This document shows positions 16,711 to 23,907 of a stretch of DNA of 46,110 nucleotides, in pieces. Origin of the DNA: Flavobacteriaceae bacterium UBA5544 (lineage in GTDB: Bacteria; Bacteroidota; Bacteroidia; Flavobacteriales; Flavobacteriaceae); assembly GCA_002426755.1 (NCBI GenBank), contig DINI01000003.1:1-46110 (forward strand). The letters run 5' to 3'. Position 1 is the stretch's first letter, and every line of letters begins with the position of its first letter. Made by a program: the position numbers and the translations under genes. The notes beneath the pieces are model-generated. The model was not told the origin of the DNA. It saw nothing but the letters and a program-made list of their open reading frames with translations, and made no database searches.

Positions 16711-17301
16711 ATGAAAAAATTGATTTTAGCAATAATTCTCGCGTTCATTAGTGGTATTTCAATACAAGCGCAAAATGGAAGCGGCTTTGGTATTAAAGGT
16801 GGCTTAAACTACAATGGGAACGGCGATTATTTTGAATCTATCGGTGCAAACGCTGAACATCCTGACAGAAATATAGGCTATCATATAGGAATTTTTGGAA
16901 AAATTGGAGACAAACTATACTTCAAACCTGAATTGATTTACACAAGCACAAAAAGTTCGTATGACAGCGATGACTTTAGGATGAAGAAATTTGATTCGCC
17001 ACTTCTGGTTGGCGTAAAAGTACTTGGTCCAGTAAGTGTTTTTGGAGGGCCTTCATTACAATACATTGTGGATACAGAATTTGATGGTATCACAATTGAT
17101 GATGTAAATGACGACTTTACTATCGGATTGAATTTTGGCATTGGACTGAATTTTAACAAATTTGGGATTGACTTAAGGTACGAACGTGGTTTTAGCGACA
17201 ATGAAGCGACGTTTATCAACAATAACCTGGGAACTGGTATCGTAAGCAGGATTGATACCCGGCCAGAGCAATTGATTTTGAGTTTGTCTCTAATCCTTTA
17301 A
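16711..17301 (+). CDS. Outer-membrane beta-barrel protein (PorT-like family)
   Basis: From the ATG at 16711 this encodes 196 residues with a clear signal peptide ending near SIQAQ (residue 21). An in-frame TTG at 16663 would add a non-signal extension and is rejected. The mature part has alternating polar/hydrophobic strands (GFGIKGGLNYNGNG; GDKLYFKPELIYTS; VLGPVSVFGGPSLQYI; LNFGIGLNFNKFGIDLRYERG) and ends LILSLSLIL with hydrophobic alternation, typical of a small outer-membrane barrel. The function is unknown; relatives include PorT, but I see nothing that makes this a type IX secretion component. It may read through from the transketolase operon. A terminator follows immediately. Confidence 0.82.
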   Translation: MKKLILAIILAFISGISIQAQNGSGFGIKGGLNYNGNGDYFESIGANAEHPDRNIGYHIGIFGKIGDKLYFKPELIYTSTKSSYDSDDFRMKKFDSPLLVGVKVLGPVSVFGGPSLQYIVDTEFDGITIDDVNDDFTIGLNFGIGLNFNKFGIDLRYERGFSDNEATFINNNLGTGIVSRIDTRPEQLILSLSLIL

Positions 17302-17307
17302 AAAACA

Positions 17308-17335
17308 AAAAAGCCGCAAAATGCGGCTTTTTTTA
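17308..17335. terminator. Bidirectional intrinsic terminator
   Basis: An 11-bp stem (AAAAAGCCGCA, 17308-17318, with 17322-17332) around a 3-base loop, with an A-run before and a T-run after. It sits between two convergent genes (ends at 17301 and 17352) and can serve both. Confidence 0.92.
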
Positions 17336-17351
17336 TTAAATACTTATACCA

Positions 17352-18263
17352 TCAATCTTGATTAGATTCGGTAGAAGTTTTGTCCAAAAAGTTCGGAATG
17401 CCATCCCCGTCTGTATCATCATTCATTGGATTACCGTCATTGTCAATATCTTCATATTTGGTCAACACTCTATCGCCATCGTCATCGGTGTCCAAAAAAT
17501 CCGGGATGCCATCACCATCGGTGTCATCATCATAAACATTTCCATTGTCATCCAAATCTTCTAAATAGGAAGGCACCAAATCAAAATCATGATCGTTCAC
17601 TTCCGTTTGATATAATTCAAATTTGAATATCAAGTTGGAATATCTTGTAACACCCAATGGCGGAGACGCAAAATACGCCAGACCAGAAGGTAAAAACATA
17701 ACGCCCAATCCATAATTGTCATATGTTATGGTTCCGTCTGGTTCAATTACCGGATCGCCAACAGCTGCCCTGAACTTTGGCATTACCAATCTCCAACCAT
17801 GAACTCCAAGCGCTAATAAATCAAAATCAACTGCATTAACAGTATCATCAAAAATTTCATTGTCCTGCATCATTCCTGCATAATTGACCCTGACATCATC
17901 AGAAAAATTCGGACTATCTCCTCCACCTTCGTTTAATTTCAAGATGTAGTAAGTATATTCAACATCAAAATATGTTGTTACATGGGTTTCAACCACATCC
18001 ATTAACAAAGTATTGTTGTTACCATTAATATCTGTGGCCGATTCTGAAATCACAATGTCTGAAACATGATAATTTCCAGGAGTCGTAAATGCCCATGAAT
18101 TGTAGTAATGCGTTTCCAAATACCCGATTAAGGAGTCTCCATCTATTACTTGTTGCTCCGTTCTATCTGCGACAACTATGGTCGGAGTATCATCATCTTT
18201 ATTACATGAGGCCAGCAGCACAAATACCGACAGGGCAGCAAAGGTTAGTTTTCTTAAGTTCAT
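17352..18263 (-). CDS. FKBP-type peptidyl-prolyl isomerase lipoprotein with TSP3 calcium repeats
   Basis: A 303-residue lipoprotein: the signal peptide ends in the lipobox LLASC with C20 as lipidated Cys. An FKBP-like domain occupies about 115-220 (VRVNYAGMM, then VMPKFRAAVGD and GLGVMFLPSGLAYF, matching the G-IPP-LAYG region of FKBPs). The FKBP active-site aromatics are only partly kept, so isomerase activity is uncertain. The C-terminal 75 residues are thrombospondin type 3-like repeats rich in Asp (DDTDGDGIPDFLD twice), which bind calcium and usually act as stiff spacers or adhesion modules. The protein should be anchored in an outer membrane leaflet, possibly at the cell surface. The repeats show at DNA level as near-copies around 17400-17550. 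Confidence 0.85.
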   Translation of the reverse strand: MNLRKLTFAALSVFVLLASCNKDDDTPTIVVADRTEQQVIDGDSLIGYLETHYYNSWAFTTPGNYHVSDIVISESATDINGNNNTLLMDVVETHVTTYFDVEYTYYILKLNEGGGDSPNFSDDVRVNYAGMMQDNEIFDDTVNAVDFDLLALGVHGWRLVMPKFRAAVGDPVIEPDGTITYDNYGLGVMFLPSGLAYFASPPLGVTRYSNLIFKFELYQTEVNDHDFDLVPSYLEDLDDNGNVYDDDTDGDGIPDFLDTDDDGDRVLTKYEDIDNDGNPMNDDTDGDGIPNFLDKTSTESNQD

Positions 18264-18275
18264 TATTGCTTATTT

Positions 18276-18309
18276 TTGATGCGCAAGATACAATAATATA
18301 ATATTTTTG
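18276..18309 (+). promoter_or_regulatory. Probable promoter of the S4-domain gene
   Basis: TTG (18276-18278), a 23-base spacer and TATTTTTG (18302-18309), 35 bases before the start at 18345. Its exact -7 match supports it; the spacing is at the long end. Confidence 0.55.
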
Positions 18310-18344
18310 TACAACAACATTAACGTAGTTTTTATATTTTTTAT

Positions 18345-18722
18345 ATGCGAATCGATAAATATCTTTGGTGTGTTAGATATTACAAAACAAGGAATATTGC
18401 CACAGAAGCTTGCAAAAAAGGACACATCAAGGTTAACGACCAAGTTGTGAAGCCAAGTCGTGAGGTGTATCCAACGGATAAGATTCAATTGCGTAAAGAC
18501 CAAATCAATTACCAATTAACGGTTAATGATATTCCTCCTAACCGTGTGGGTGCAAAACTAGTGGACATTTACAGAACTGACACCACACCAAAGGAAGCCT
18601 TTGAAGCCAAAGAACTATTGAAGTATTCCAAAGATTATTATCGCAAAAAAGGTGTTGGCCGGCCTACCAAAAAAGACCGAAGGGATATTGATGATTTTTA
18701 TGAAGATAAAGAAGCTGATTAA
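18345..18722 (+). CDS. S4-domain RNA-binding protein (Hsp15-like)
   Basis: A 125-residue basic protein. The S4 RNA-binding domain is N-terminal (MRIDKYLWCVRYYKTRNIAT then GHIKVNDQVVKPSREV), followed by a charged C-terminal tail. Hsp15 (HslR) rescues 50S subunits carrying stalled nascent chains after heat shock; whether this homologue does the same is inference, because S4 proteins of this size have several RNA targets. It is divergent from the FKBP lipoprotein gene across 81 bases, and a phosphoribosyltransferase gene follows 37 bases later on the same strand. Confidence 0.88.
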   Translation: MRIDKYLWCVRYYKTRNIATEACKKGHIKVNDQVVKPSREVYPTDKIQLRKDQINYQLTVNDIPPNRVGAKLVDIYRTDTTPKEAFEAKELLKYSKDYYRKKGVGRPTKKDRRDIDDFYEDKEAD

Positions 18723-18759
18723 AAAAACTCTTTTTTATCTTTGAACAAACGCACTAGGC

Positions 18760-19263
18760 ATGGATTCTACCAAACATATCATTTTAGACCATAATCAAAT
18801 CAATCATAAAATCAAGAGAATTGCATATCAGATTTATGAAACCAATGTCAACGAAACGGAGGTGATTCTTGCGGGAATTGATACCAATGGCTATATACTT
18901 GCGAAAAAACTGAAATCCAGTCTGGATAAAATCTCCAATATTAAGTCGATTTTGTGCAAAGTGGTGATTGACAAAAAAAATCCTCTGTCTCAAGTTACAA
19001 CCTCCTTAAAAGCAGAAGACTATTCCAATAAATCGATTGTTCTAATTGATGATGTCCTCAATTCGGGAAGCACACTTATTTATGGGGTGAAACATTTTTT
19101 GGATGTTCCATTAAAACAGTTTAAAACAGCGGTATTGGTTAATCGTAACCATAAAAAATTTCCCGTGAAAGCTGATTTTAAAGGTATTTCTTTGTCTACT
19201 TCACTAAACGAACATGTTGAAGTGGTTTTGGAAGGAAAAGAATTTGAAGCATATTTAAAATAA
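18760..19263 (+). CDS. Phosphoribosyltransferase (PyrR/type I PRT-like)
   Basis: A 167-residue single-domain type I phosphoribosyltransferase. The PRPP-binding loop is SIVLIDDVLNSGSTL with two consecutive Asp residues. It resembles PyrR and hypoxanthine PRTs; the base or RNA it recognises cannot be read. PyrR also regulates pyrimidine genes by binding mRNA in some bacteria, but no pyrimidine genes lie nearby. A TATCTTTG element at 18736-18743 suggests its own start point between it and the S4 gene. Its last 9 bases overlap the end of the convergent shikimate kinase gene. Confidence 0.83.
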   Translation: MDSTKHIILDHNQINHKIKRIAYQIYETNVNETEVILAGIDTNGYILAKKLKSSLDKISNIKSILCKVVIDKKNPLSQVTTSLKAEDYSNKSIVLIDDVLNSGSTLIYGVKHFLDVPLKQFKTAVLVNRNHKKFPVKADFKGISLSTSLNEHVEVVLEGKEFEAYLK

Positions 19264-19773
19264 GCCTATCACTATTTCTTCAACGATTTCGGGTATTGAT
19301 TTCTTATCTACCGAAATAGTCATATCCGCTTGATTGTAATAAACAGAGCGCTCAAATAAGTGTTTTCCAATAAATTCGGTCAGTTCCTCCTTGCTTTTTA
19401 AGTGCGCAATCAAAGGTCTGGAAGCTCTTTCACCAAATAATCTTTCCACCAGATTGGGAATTGAAGATTTCAAATAGATACTTTTACAATTATTTGAACT
19501 GGCGATTTCTTGCATATTACTTCCATAACATGGAGTTCCGCCTCCTAAAGAAACGATTGTATTCTCCAAAGTCAAGACCTCATTTAAGTATTGACTTTCG
19601 ATTTTTCTGAAATAAATTTCACCCTTCAATTTAAACAGTTCAGAAATTGTTTTCCCTTCTTTATCTTGGATGTAATCATCTAAATCCACATAGTTAAATT
19701 TCAATATTTCAGAAAGATTTTGGCCTATGGTAGATTTTCCAGAACCCATATATCCAATTAAAATAACCGTCAT
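19255..19773 (-). CDS. aroK: Shikimate kinase
   Basis: This enzyme phosphorylates shikimate at the 3-OH in aromatic amino acid synthesis. The 172 residues are full length. Walker A is GYMGSGKST (7-15). The shikimate-site residues are in VDLDDYI and YFRKIE, and in the glycine-rich VSLGGGTPC. The LID region has ERLFGERASRPLI with its conserved Arg residues. It is a stand-alone gene, convergent with and overlapping the phosphoribosyltransferase by 9 bases. Confidence 0.95.
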   Translation of the reverse strand: MTVILIGYMGSGKSTIGQNLSEILKFNYVDLDDYIQDKEGKTISELFKLKGEIYFRKIESQYLNEVLTLENTIVSLGGGTPCYGSNMQEIASSNNCKSIYLKSSIPNLVERLFGERASRPLIAHLKSKEELTEFIGKHLFERSVYYNQADMTISVDKKSIPEIVEEIVIGLF

Positions 19774-19849
19774 AAGAATCGTTATAATTTGATTTTAAAT
19801 AGCTTAAAAAATTAATCGTCAAAAAAAACAAATTTATATTAAAAAAGCG

Positions 19850-19880
19850 TTGCATTATAAATTAATCGTTTTTATATTTG
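19850..19880 (+). promoter_or_regulatory. tRNA-Lys promoter
   Basis: TTG (19850-19852), a 20-base spacer and TATATTTG (19873-19880), 18 bases before the tRNA. Spacing and -7 element match the leftward promoters at 57-94 and 195-233. Confidence 0.8.
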
Positions 19881-19898
19881 CACCCTCGTAAAACGAAA

Positions 19899-19971
19899 GA
19901 CTCGATAGCTCAGTTGGTAGAGCACAACACTTTTAATGTTGGGGTCCTGGGTTCGAGCCCCAGTCGGGTCA
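19899..19971 (+). tRNA. tRNA-Lys (anticodon UUU)
   Basis: A 73-base cloverleaf. The acceptor arms GACTCGA (19899-19905) and TCGGGTC (19964-19970) pair with one G-T; the discriminator is A19971. The D-stem is GCTC/GAGC and the T-arm is CTGGG-TTCGAGC-CCCAG. The anticodon stem CAACA/TGTTG encloses loop CTTTTAA, giving TTT at 19932-19934. CCA is not encoded. Confidence 0.97.
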
Positions 19972-19980
19972 CAAAAAAAA

Positions 19981-20008
19981 GGTTAAGCACATGCTTGACT
20001 TTTTTTTT
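19981..20008 (+). terminator. Terminator between the two tRNA genes
   Basis: An 8-bp stem with two G-T pairs (GGTTAAGC, 19981-19988, with GCTTGACT, 19993-20000) and a 4-base loop, followed by eight T (20001-20008). It begins ten bases after tRNA-Lys, so tRNA-Leu probably has a separate start (TATACTTC at 20014-20021 is a weak -7 candidate). Confidence 0.72.
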
Positions 20009-20026
20009 ACCTTTATACTTCAGAAT

Positions 20027-20110
20027 GCGCACGTGGCGGAATTGGTAGACGCGCCAGCTTGAGGGGCTGGTGGACATTAGTCCGTGGAAGTTCGAGTCTT
20101 CTCGTGCGCA
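20027..20110 (+). tRNA. tRNA-Leu (anticodon GAG)
   Basis: An 84-base class II tRNA with a long variable arm. The acceptor arms GCGCACG (20027-20033) and CGTGCGC (20103-20109) pair perfectly; the discriminator is A20110. The anticodon stem CCAGC/GCTGG encloses TTGAGGG, giving anticodon GAG, which reads CUU and CUC. CCA is not encoded. Confidence 0.97.
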
Positions 20111-20123
20111 CTTTTTCTCTTTT

Positions 20124-20155
20124 TTGTGAAAGTTGATTTTATTTGAGTATTTTTG
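20124..20155 (+). promoter_or_regulatory. Promoter of the MerR-B12 regulator gene
   Basis: TTG (20124-20126), a 21-base spacer and TATTTTTG (20148-20155), 21 bases before the start at 20177. The sequence TTGTTTAA directly at the end of the -7 box (20153-20160) is the same octamer as in the left arm of the crtI inverted repeat, hinting at autoregulation. Confidence 0.65.
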
Positions 20156-20176
20156 TTTAAGATTATTTACTTAAAA

Positions 20177-21076
20177 ATGAACAACTTTAAGAGCACTTTT
20201 AGTATTAAAGACCTTGAAAATCTTACTGGAATAAAAGCCCATACCATACGTATTTGGGAAAAAAGATATAACCTCCTCCAACCAGAACGCACCGATACCA
20301 ACATACGATATTATGATTTGGAGAGCCTTCAGACCTTATTAAATGTCAGTTATCTGAATGAAAATGGTTATAAAATTTCTAAAATAGCTTCCTTATCTAA
20401 AAAGGATACGGCCGACCTTATACGAAGCCTCTCGATTAATAATGAATCCAATGACCATGCGTTCAATCTGTTCAAATTGTCCATGCTCAACTTTGACCAG
20501 TTTCTATTTTATAGCACTTTCGAGAACCTTTCCAAAGAGAAATCATTCCGTGAGATTTTTTATGATATCCTTATACCTCTGCTTTCGGAAATTGGGGTTC
20601 TTTGGCAAACCAATACCATCACGCCAGCACATGAACATTTTGTTTCAACACTCATCAGACAAAAAATAGTGTTGAATACTGAAAAGGCACAATCTAAAAA
20701 TCAGGTAGCTTCCGATACAACTTTTGTGCTTTTTTTACCGGACAATGAGATTCATGAATTAGGACTTATGTATCTCAATTTTGAAATCATTTCAAAAGGC
20801 CACCAGTCCATTTTACTCGGGCCGAGTGTTCCCATTGAAAGTCTTTTAGATATTTTGAGCCATTATGAGAACATTACCTTTATATCCTATTTCACCATTC
20901 AACCTGAAATAGAGAAAATTCCCAAATATTTAAATGAGTTTGAAGAAACGCTCCTAAAAAACAACTTGAATAAATTCTGGATTCTTGGAAGATTGACAGA
21001 GCATATCGACAGTAAAACTCTTCCAACATCAATCAAAATATTTAAATCAATTGATAATCTTGTTAAAGAATTATAA
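20177..21076 (+). CDS. MerR-family regulator with B12-binding domain (CarH/LitR-like photoreceptor)
   Basis: CarH proteins use adenosylcobalamin to sense light: in the dark they repress carotenoid genes, and light breaks the cofactor and releases them. This 299-residue protein (ATG at 20177 preferred over an in-frame TTG at 20153) has a MerR helix-turn-helix at 8-75 (GIKAHTIRIWEKRYNLLQPE). A four-helix cobalamin-capping domain carries W143-x9-E153-H154, as in CarH. A Rossmann-type B12 domain carries E191-x-H193-x-x-G196 (EIHELG), whose His would be the lower axial ligand. The residue after W143 is Gln; Thermus CarH has there the His that ligates cobalt after illumination. It lies 43 bases upstream of crtI, so carotenoid control is very likely. 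Confidence 0.9.
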   Translation: MNNFKSTFSIKDLENLTGIKAHTIRIWEKRYNLLQPERTDTNIRYYDLESLQTLLNVSYLNENGYKISKIASLSKKDTADLIRSLSINNESNDHAFNLFKLSMLNFDQFLFYSTFENLSKEKSFREIFYDILIPLLSEIGVLWQTNTITPAHEHFVSTLIRQKIVLNTEKAQSKNQVASDTTFVLFLPDNEIHELGLMYLNFEIISKGHQSILLGPSVPIESLLDILSHYENITFISYFTIQPEIEKIPKYLNEFEETLLKNNLNKFWILGRLTEHIDSKTLPTSIKIFKSIDNLVKEL

Positions 21077-21088
21077 TTAATTTTATTC

Positions 21089-21120
21089 TTGTTTAACTTT
21101 TTACTATTTTTGTTAAACAA
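21089..21120 (+). promoter_or_regulatory. Candidate operator over the crtI promoter: 9-bp inverted repeat
   Basis: TTGTTTAAC (21089-21097) is the exact reverse complement of GTTAAACAA (21112-21120), with a 14-base spacer. The spacer holds most of a TATTTTTG -7 element (21105-21112), and the right arm ends on the A of the crtI start codon. A regulator bound here would block transcription. The adjacent MerR-B12 protein is the obvious candidate. If the -7 element is used, the crtI transcript would be leaderless or nearly so. The TTG at 21089-21091 is only 13 bases from the -7 box, too short for a standard -33. Confidence 0.6.
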
Positions 21121-22583
21121 TGAATAAAATTATTTCTATCATCGGTTCTGGATTTTCGGCCCTCGCGGCGGCATGCTATCTTGCAAAAGATGGAAATGAA
21201 GTGACCATTTTCGAGAAAAACAAAACGATTGGAGGACGCGCAAGGCAATTGAAAAAAGAAGGTTTCACCTTTGATATTGGCCCGACTTGGTATTGGATGC
21301 CCGATGTATTCGAGCGCTTTTTTTCTGATTTTGGTAAAAAATCTTCTGATTTTTATCAACTTGAAAAACTGAATCCTGCCTACAGCGTTTATTTTGGAAA
21401 AGACGATTACATTACCATTGAAGATACTCTGGGAAAAATTTGCGACACATTTGAAAAAGAAGAACAAGGAAGTTCCCACAAACTCAAAAAATTTATAGCC
21501 AACGCGCAGCACAATTATGACGTGGCCATAAAGGATTTGGTGTATCGTCCGGGAGTCTCACCATTTGAGTTGATGACTCCTGTGACGATTAAAAAAATCA
21601 ATCAATTTTTCAGCACTATTAAAAAAGATGTCCGAAAAGAGTTCAAAAACGAACGCTTGGCCATGATTTTGGAGTTTCCTGTATTGTTTCTTGGCGCCAA
21701 GCCAGATAACACGCCCTCATTTTACAGTTTTATGAACTATGCCGATTTTGGGATTGGCACCTTTCATCCTAAAAATGGAATGTATGAAGTGATTCTTGCT
21801 ATGGAACGTCTTGCCAAAAGTCTTGGTGTTGTTATCAAAACAGAAAACCCAATCGATAAAATCATCGTAACTAATGGTAAAGCAACTGGAATCATCTCAA
21901 AGGAAAAAACATATAACTGTGATGTTGTGTTAAGTGGAGCCGATTACCATCATTCTGAAACGTTGTTGGATAAACAATATCGACAGTATTCCGAAGCCTA
22001 TTGGGAAAAGAAAGTGTTTGCGCCTTCTTCCCTACTGTTTTATGTTGGATTTGATAAAAAGCTAAAAAATGTCAATCATCATACACTCTTTTTTGATGTC
22101 GATTTTGAAGTTCATGCCAAAGATATTTATGACACTCCCAAATGGCCGGAAAACCCTTTGTTTTATGCAAGTTTCCCTTCCATTACGGATGATAATTCGG
22201 CACCAACGGGAAAAGAAGCAGGTATTTTCTTGATTCCTCTTTCGCCAGGGCTTGAAGATAACGAAACGTTGAGAGCGGAATATTTTGATAAAATCATCAC
22301 ACGTTTTGAAAATTTAACATCACAAAGCGTCAAGAATAATATTATATTTAAGGAATCCTTTTGCGTCAATGACTTTATCGAGGATTATAATTCCTATAAA
22401 GGCAATGCTTATGGAATGGCAAACACATTGATGCAAACCGCTTTCTTAAGACCTAAATTGAAAAGTAAAAAAGTGGACAATCTCTATTTTACTGGCCAAT
22501 TGACCGTTCCCGGACCAGGTGTTCCACCTTCCTTGATTTCAGGGAAACTGGTCGCAGAGTTAATAAAAAAGCACACTAATTAG
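21120..22583 (+). CDS. crtI: Phytoene desaturase
   Basis: This FAD enzyme converts phytoene to lycopene by successive desaturations. The 487 residues are normal for the family. The N-terminal dinucleotide-binding motif is IIGSGFSALAAACYLAKDG with the acidic FEKN strand end, followed by GGRARQLKKEGFTFDIGPT. The C-terminal bacterial CrtI signature is NLYFTGQLTVPGPGVPPSLI. It probably acts at the inner membrane, taking phytoene from CrtB, whose gene starts 6 bases later. It is preceded by the inverted-repeat operator candidate and the CarH-like gene. Confidence 0.96.
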   Translation: MNKIISIIGSGFSALAAACYLAKDGNEVTIFEKNKTIGGRARQLKKEGFTFDIGPTWYWMPDVFERFFSDFGKKSSDFYQLEKLNPAYSVYFGKDDYITIEDTLGKICDTFEKEEQGSSHKLKKFIANAQHNYDVAIKDLVYRPGVSPFELMTPVTIKKINQFFSTIKKDVRKEFKNERLAMILEFPVLFLGAKPDNTPSFYSFMNYADFGIGTFHPKNGMYEVILAMERLAKSLGVVIKTENPIDKIIVTNGKATGIISKEKTYNCDVVLSGADYHHSETLLDKQYRQYSEAYWEKKVFAPSSLLFYVGFDKKLKNVNHHTLFFDVDFEVHAKDIYDTPKWPENPLFYASFPSITDDNSAPTGKEAGIFLIPLSPGLEDNETLRAEYFDKIITRFENLTSQSVKNNIIFKESFCVNDFIEDYNSYKGNAYGMANTLMQTAFLRPKLKSKKVDNLYFTGQLTVPGPGVPPSLISGKLVAELIKKHTN

Positions 22584-22589
22584 CAAAAA

Positions 22590-23429
22590 ATGAAAGCATT
22601 ATTCGATTCAGTTTCTCATCAGTGCAGCAAGGCAGTCACGAAGTCTTACAGCACGTCCTTTTCGTTGGCTACAAAAATGCTTTCTGGCAGCATTCGACAG
22701 GATATTTACAATATTTACGGGTTTGTAAGATTTGCTGATGAAATTGTGGATACTTTCCATGATTATGATAAGGAAACCCTTTTTAATCATTTTGAAAATG
22801 ATTTGGAAATGGCATTAAAGCAAAAAATCAGCTTGAATCCTATTCTTAATTCATTTCAGGAAACCTATCATAAATACGCCATTGATAAACATTTAGTGGA
22901 TTCTTTTATGAAAAGCATGCGGCTGGATTTACACAAAAACGTGTATCTAACTGATGATGAATATCGCCAATACATTTATGGTTCAGCAGATGTTGTAGGA
23001 TTAATGTGCTTAAAAGTGTTTGTGAAGGGTGATTCAGAAAAATATGAGTCGTTAAAGGATTCCGCTATGAGTTTGGGCTCTGCCTTTCAAAAAGTGAATT
23101 TTTTAAGGGATTTAAAAGCTGACCACGAAGATTTGAGCCGAACTTATTTTCCAAATACGGATTTGAACAAGCTGGACGAAATATCGAAAAAAGCCATCAT
23201 CGACGATATTGAAATTGACTTTGCCAACGGTTTGCAAGGGATTAGGGAACTTCCCATTGAAGCTAAATTTGGCGTTTTTATGGCGTACAGATATTACAGT
23301 CAATTATTGAAAAAACTAAAAAAAACACCGGCGCTTGATATTAAATCGTCGAGAATACGAGTGCCAAACTATAAAAAAATAGAGTTATTGACACGAAGTT
23401 ATGTCAAATACCAACTCAATTTAATGTAA
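22590..23429 (+). CDS. crtB: Phytoene synthase
   Basis: CrtB joins two geranylgeranyl-PP molecules into phytoene, the first committed carotenoid step. The 279-residue all-helical protein has both Asp-rich motifs: D50-x3-D54 (FADEIVD) and D174-x3-D178 (FLRDLKAD), which bind diphosphates through magnesium. The YSTSFSLATKML segment is also typical. No geranylgeranyl-PP synthase is in the window, so the precursor must come from an unlinked gene. It is tightly packed between crtI (6 bases) and crtZ (8 bases), in one operon. Confidence 0.96.
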   Translation: MKALFDSVSHQCSKAVTKSYSTSFSLATKMLSGSIRQDIYNIYGFVRFADEIVDTFHDYDKETLFNHFENDLEMALKQKISLNPILNSFQETYHKYAIDKHLVDSFMKSMRLDLHKNVYLTDDEYRQYIYGSADVVGLMCLKVFVKGDSEKYESLKDSAMSLGSAFQKVNFLRDLKADHEDLSRTYFPNTDLNKLDEISKKAIIDDIEIDFANGLQGIRELPIEAKFGVFMAYRYYSQLLKKLKKTPALDIKSSRIRVPNYKKIELLTRSYVKYQLNLM

Positions 23430-23437
23430 CTTTAAAC

Positions 23438-23890
23438 ATGCATATTTTTCTTTGGATATTGATTTTTTTAGGCACTTTTTCCATCATGGAATTCATGGCT
23501 TGGTTTACGCACAAGTATGTCATGCATGGTTTTTTGTGGAAACTTCATAAGGACCATCACAAAAAAGACCACAAAAGTTGGTTTGAGCGCAACGATGCGT
23601 TTTTCTTATTTTATGCAGTGGTCAGCATGATTTGCTTTTATCTATGGAATTACAAAGATATTTGGTACTGTTTACCAATCGCCTTGGGTATTATGGCTTA
23701 CGGAGCCGCTTATTTTACGGTACATGACATTTTTATACACCAACGCTTCAAAATATTTAGAAATGCAAATAATTGGTATGCTAAAGGTGTAAGACGCGCC
23801 CACAAAATGCACCACAAACATTTAGGAAAAGAGGATGGTGAGTGTTTTGGGATGTTGGTCGTCCCTTTTAAGTACTTCAAGAAATCATAG
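23438..23890 (+). CDS. crtZ: Beta-carotene hydroxylase
   Basis: CrtZ is a membrane di-iron hydroxylase that adds 3-OH groups to both beta rings, giving zeaxanthin. The 150 residues include four His clusters of the fatty acid hydroxylase superfamily: HKYVMH (about 26-31), HKDHHKKDH (about 38-46), HDIFIH and RRAHKMHHKH near the C-terminus. Hydrophobic helices separate them. It is translated from an ATG 8 bases after crtB and precedes crtY by 17 bases. The organism should therefore make zeaxanthin, consistent with yellow flavobacterial colonies. Confidence 0.95.
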   Translation: MHIFLWILIFLGTFSIMEFMAWFTHKYVMHGFLWKLHKDHHKKDHKSWFERNDAFFLFYAVVSMICFYLWNYKDIWYCLPIALGIMAYGAAYFTVHDIFIHQRFKIFRNANNWYAKGVRRAHKMHHKHLGKEDGECFGMLVVPFKYFKKS

Positions 23891-23907
23891 TCTTCGTTAA
23901 TTAAACC

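Noticed and set aside
17400..17550. Short tandem DNA repeats, possible CRISPR or satellite
   Set aside because: The near-repeats encode in-frame Asp-rich TSP3 units, and there are no regular spacers.
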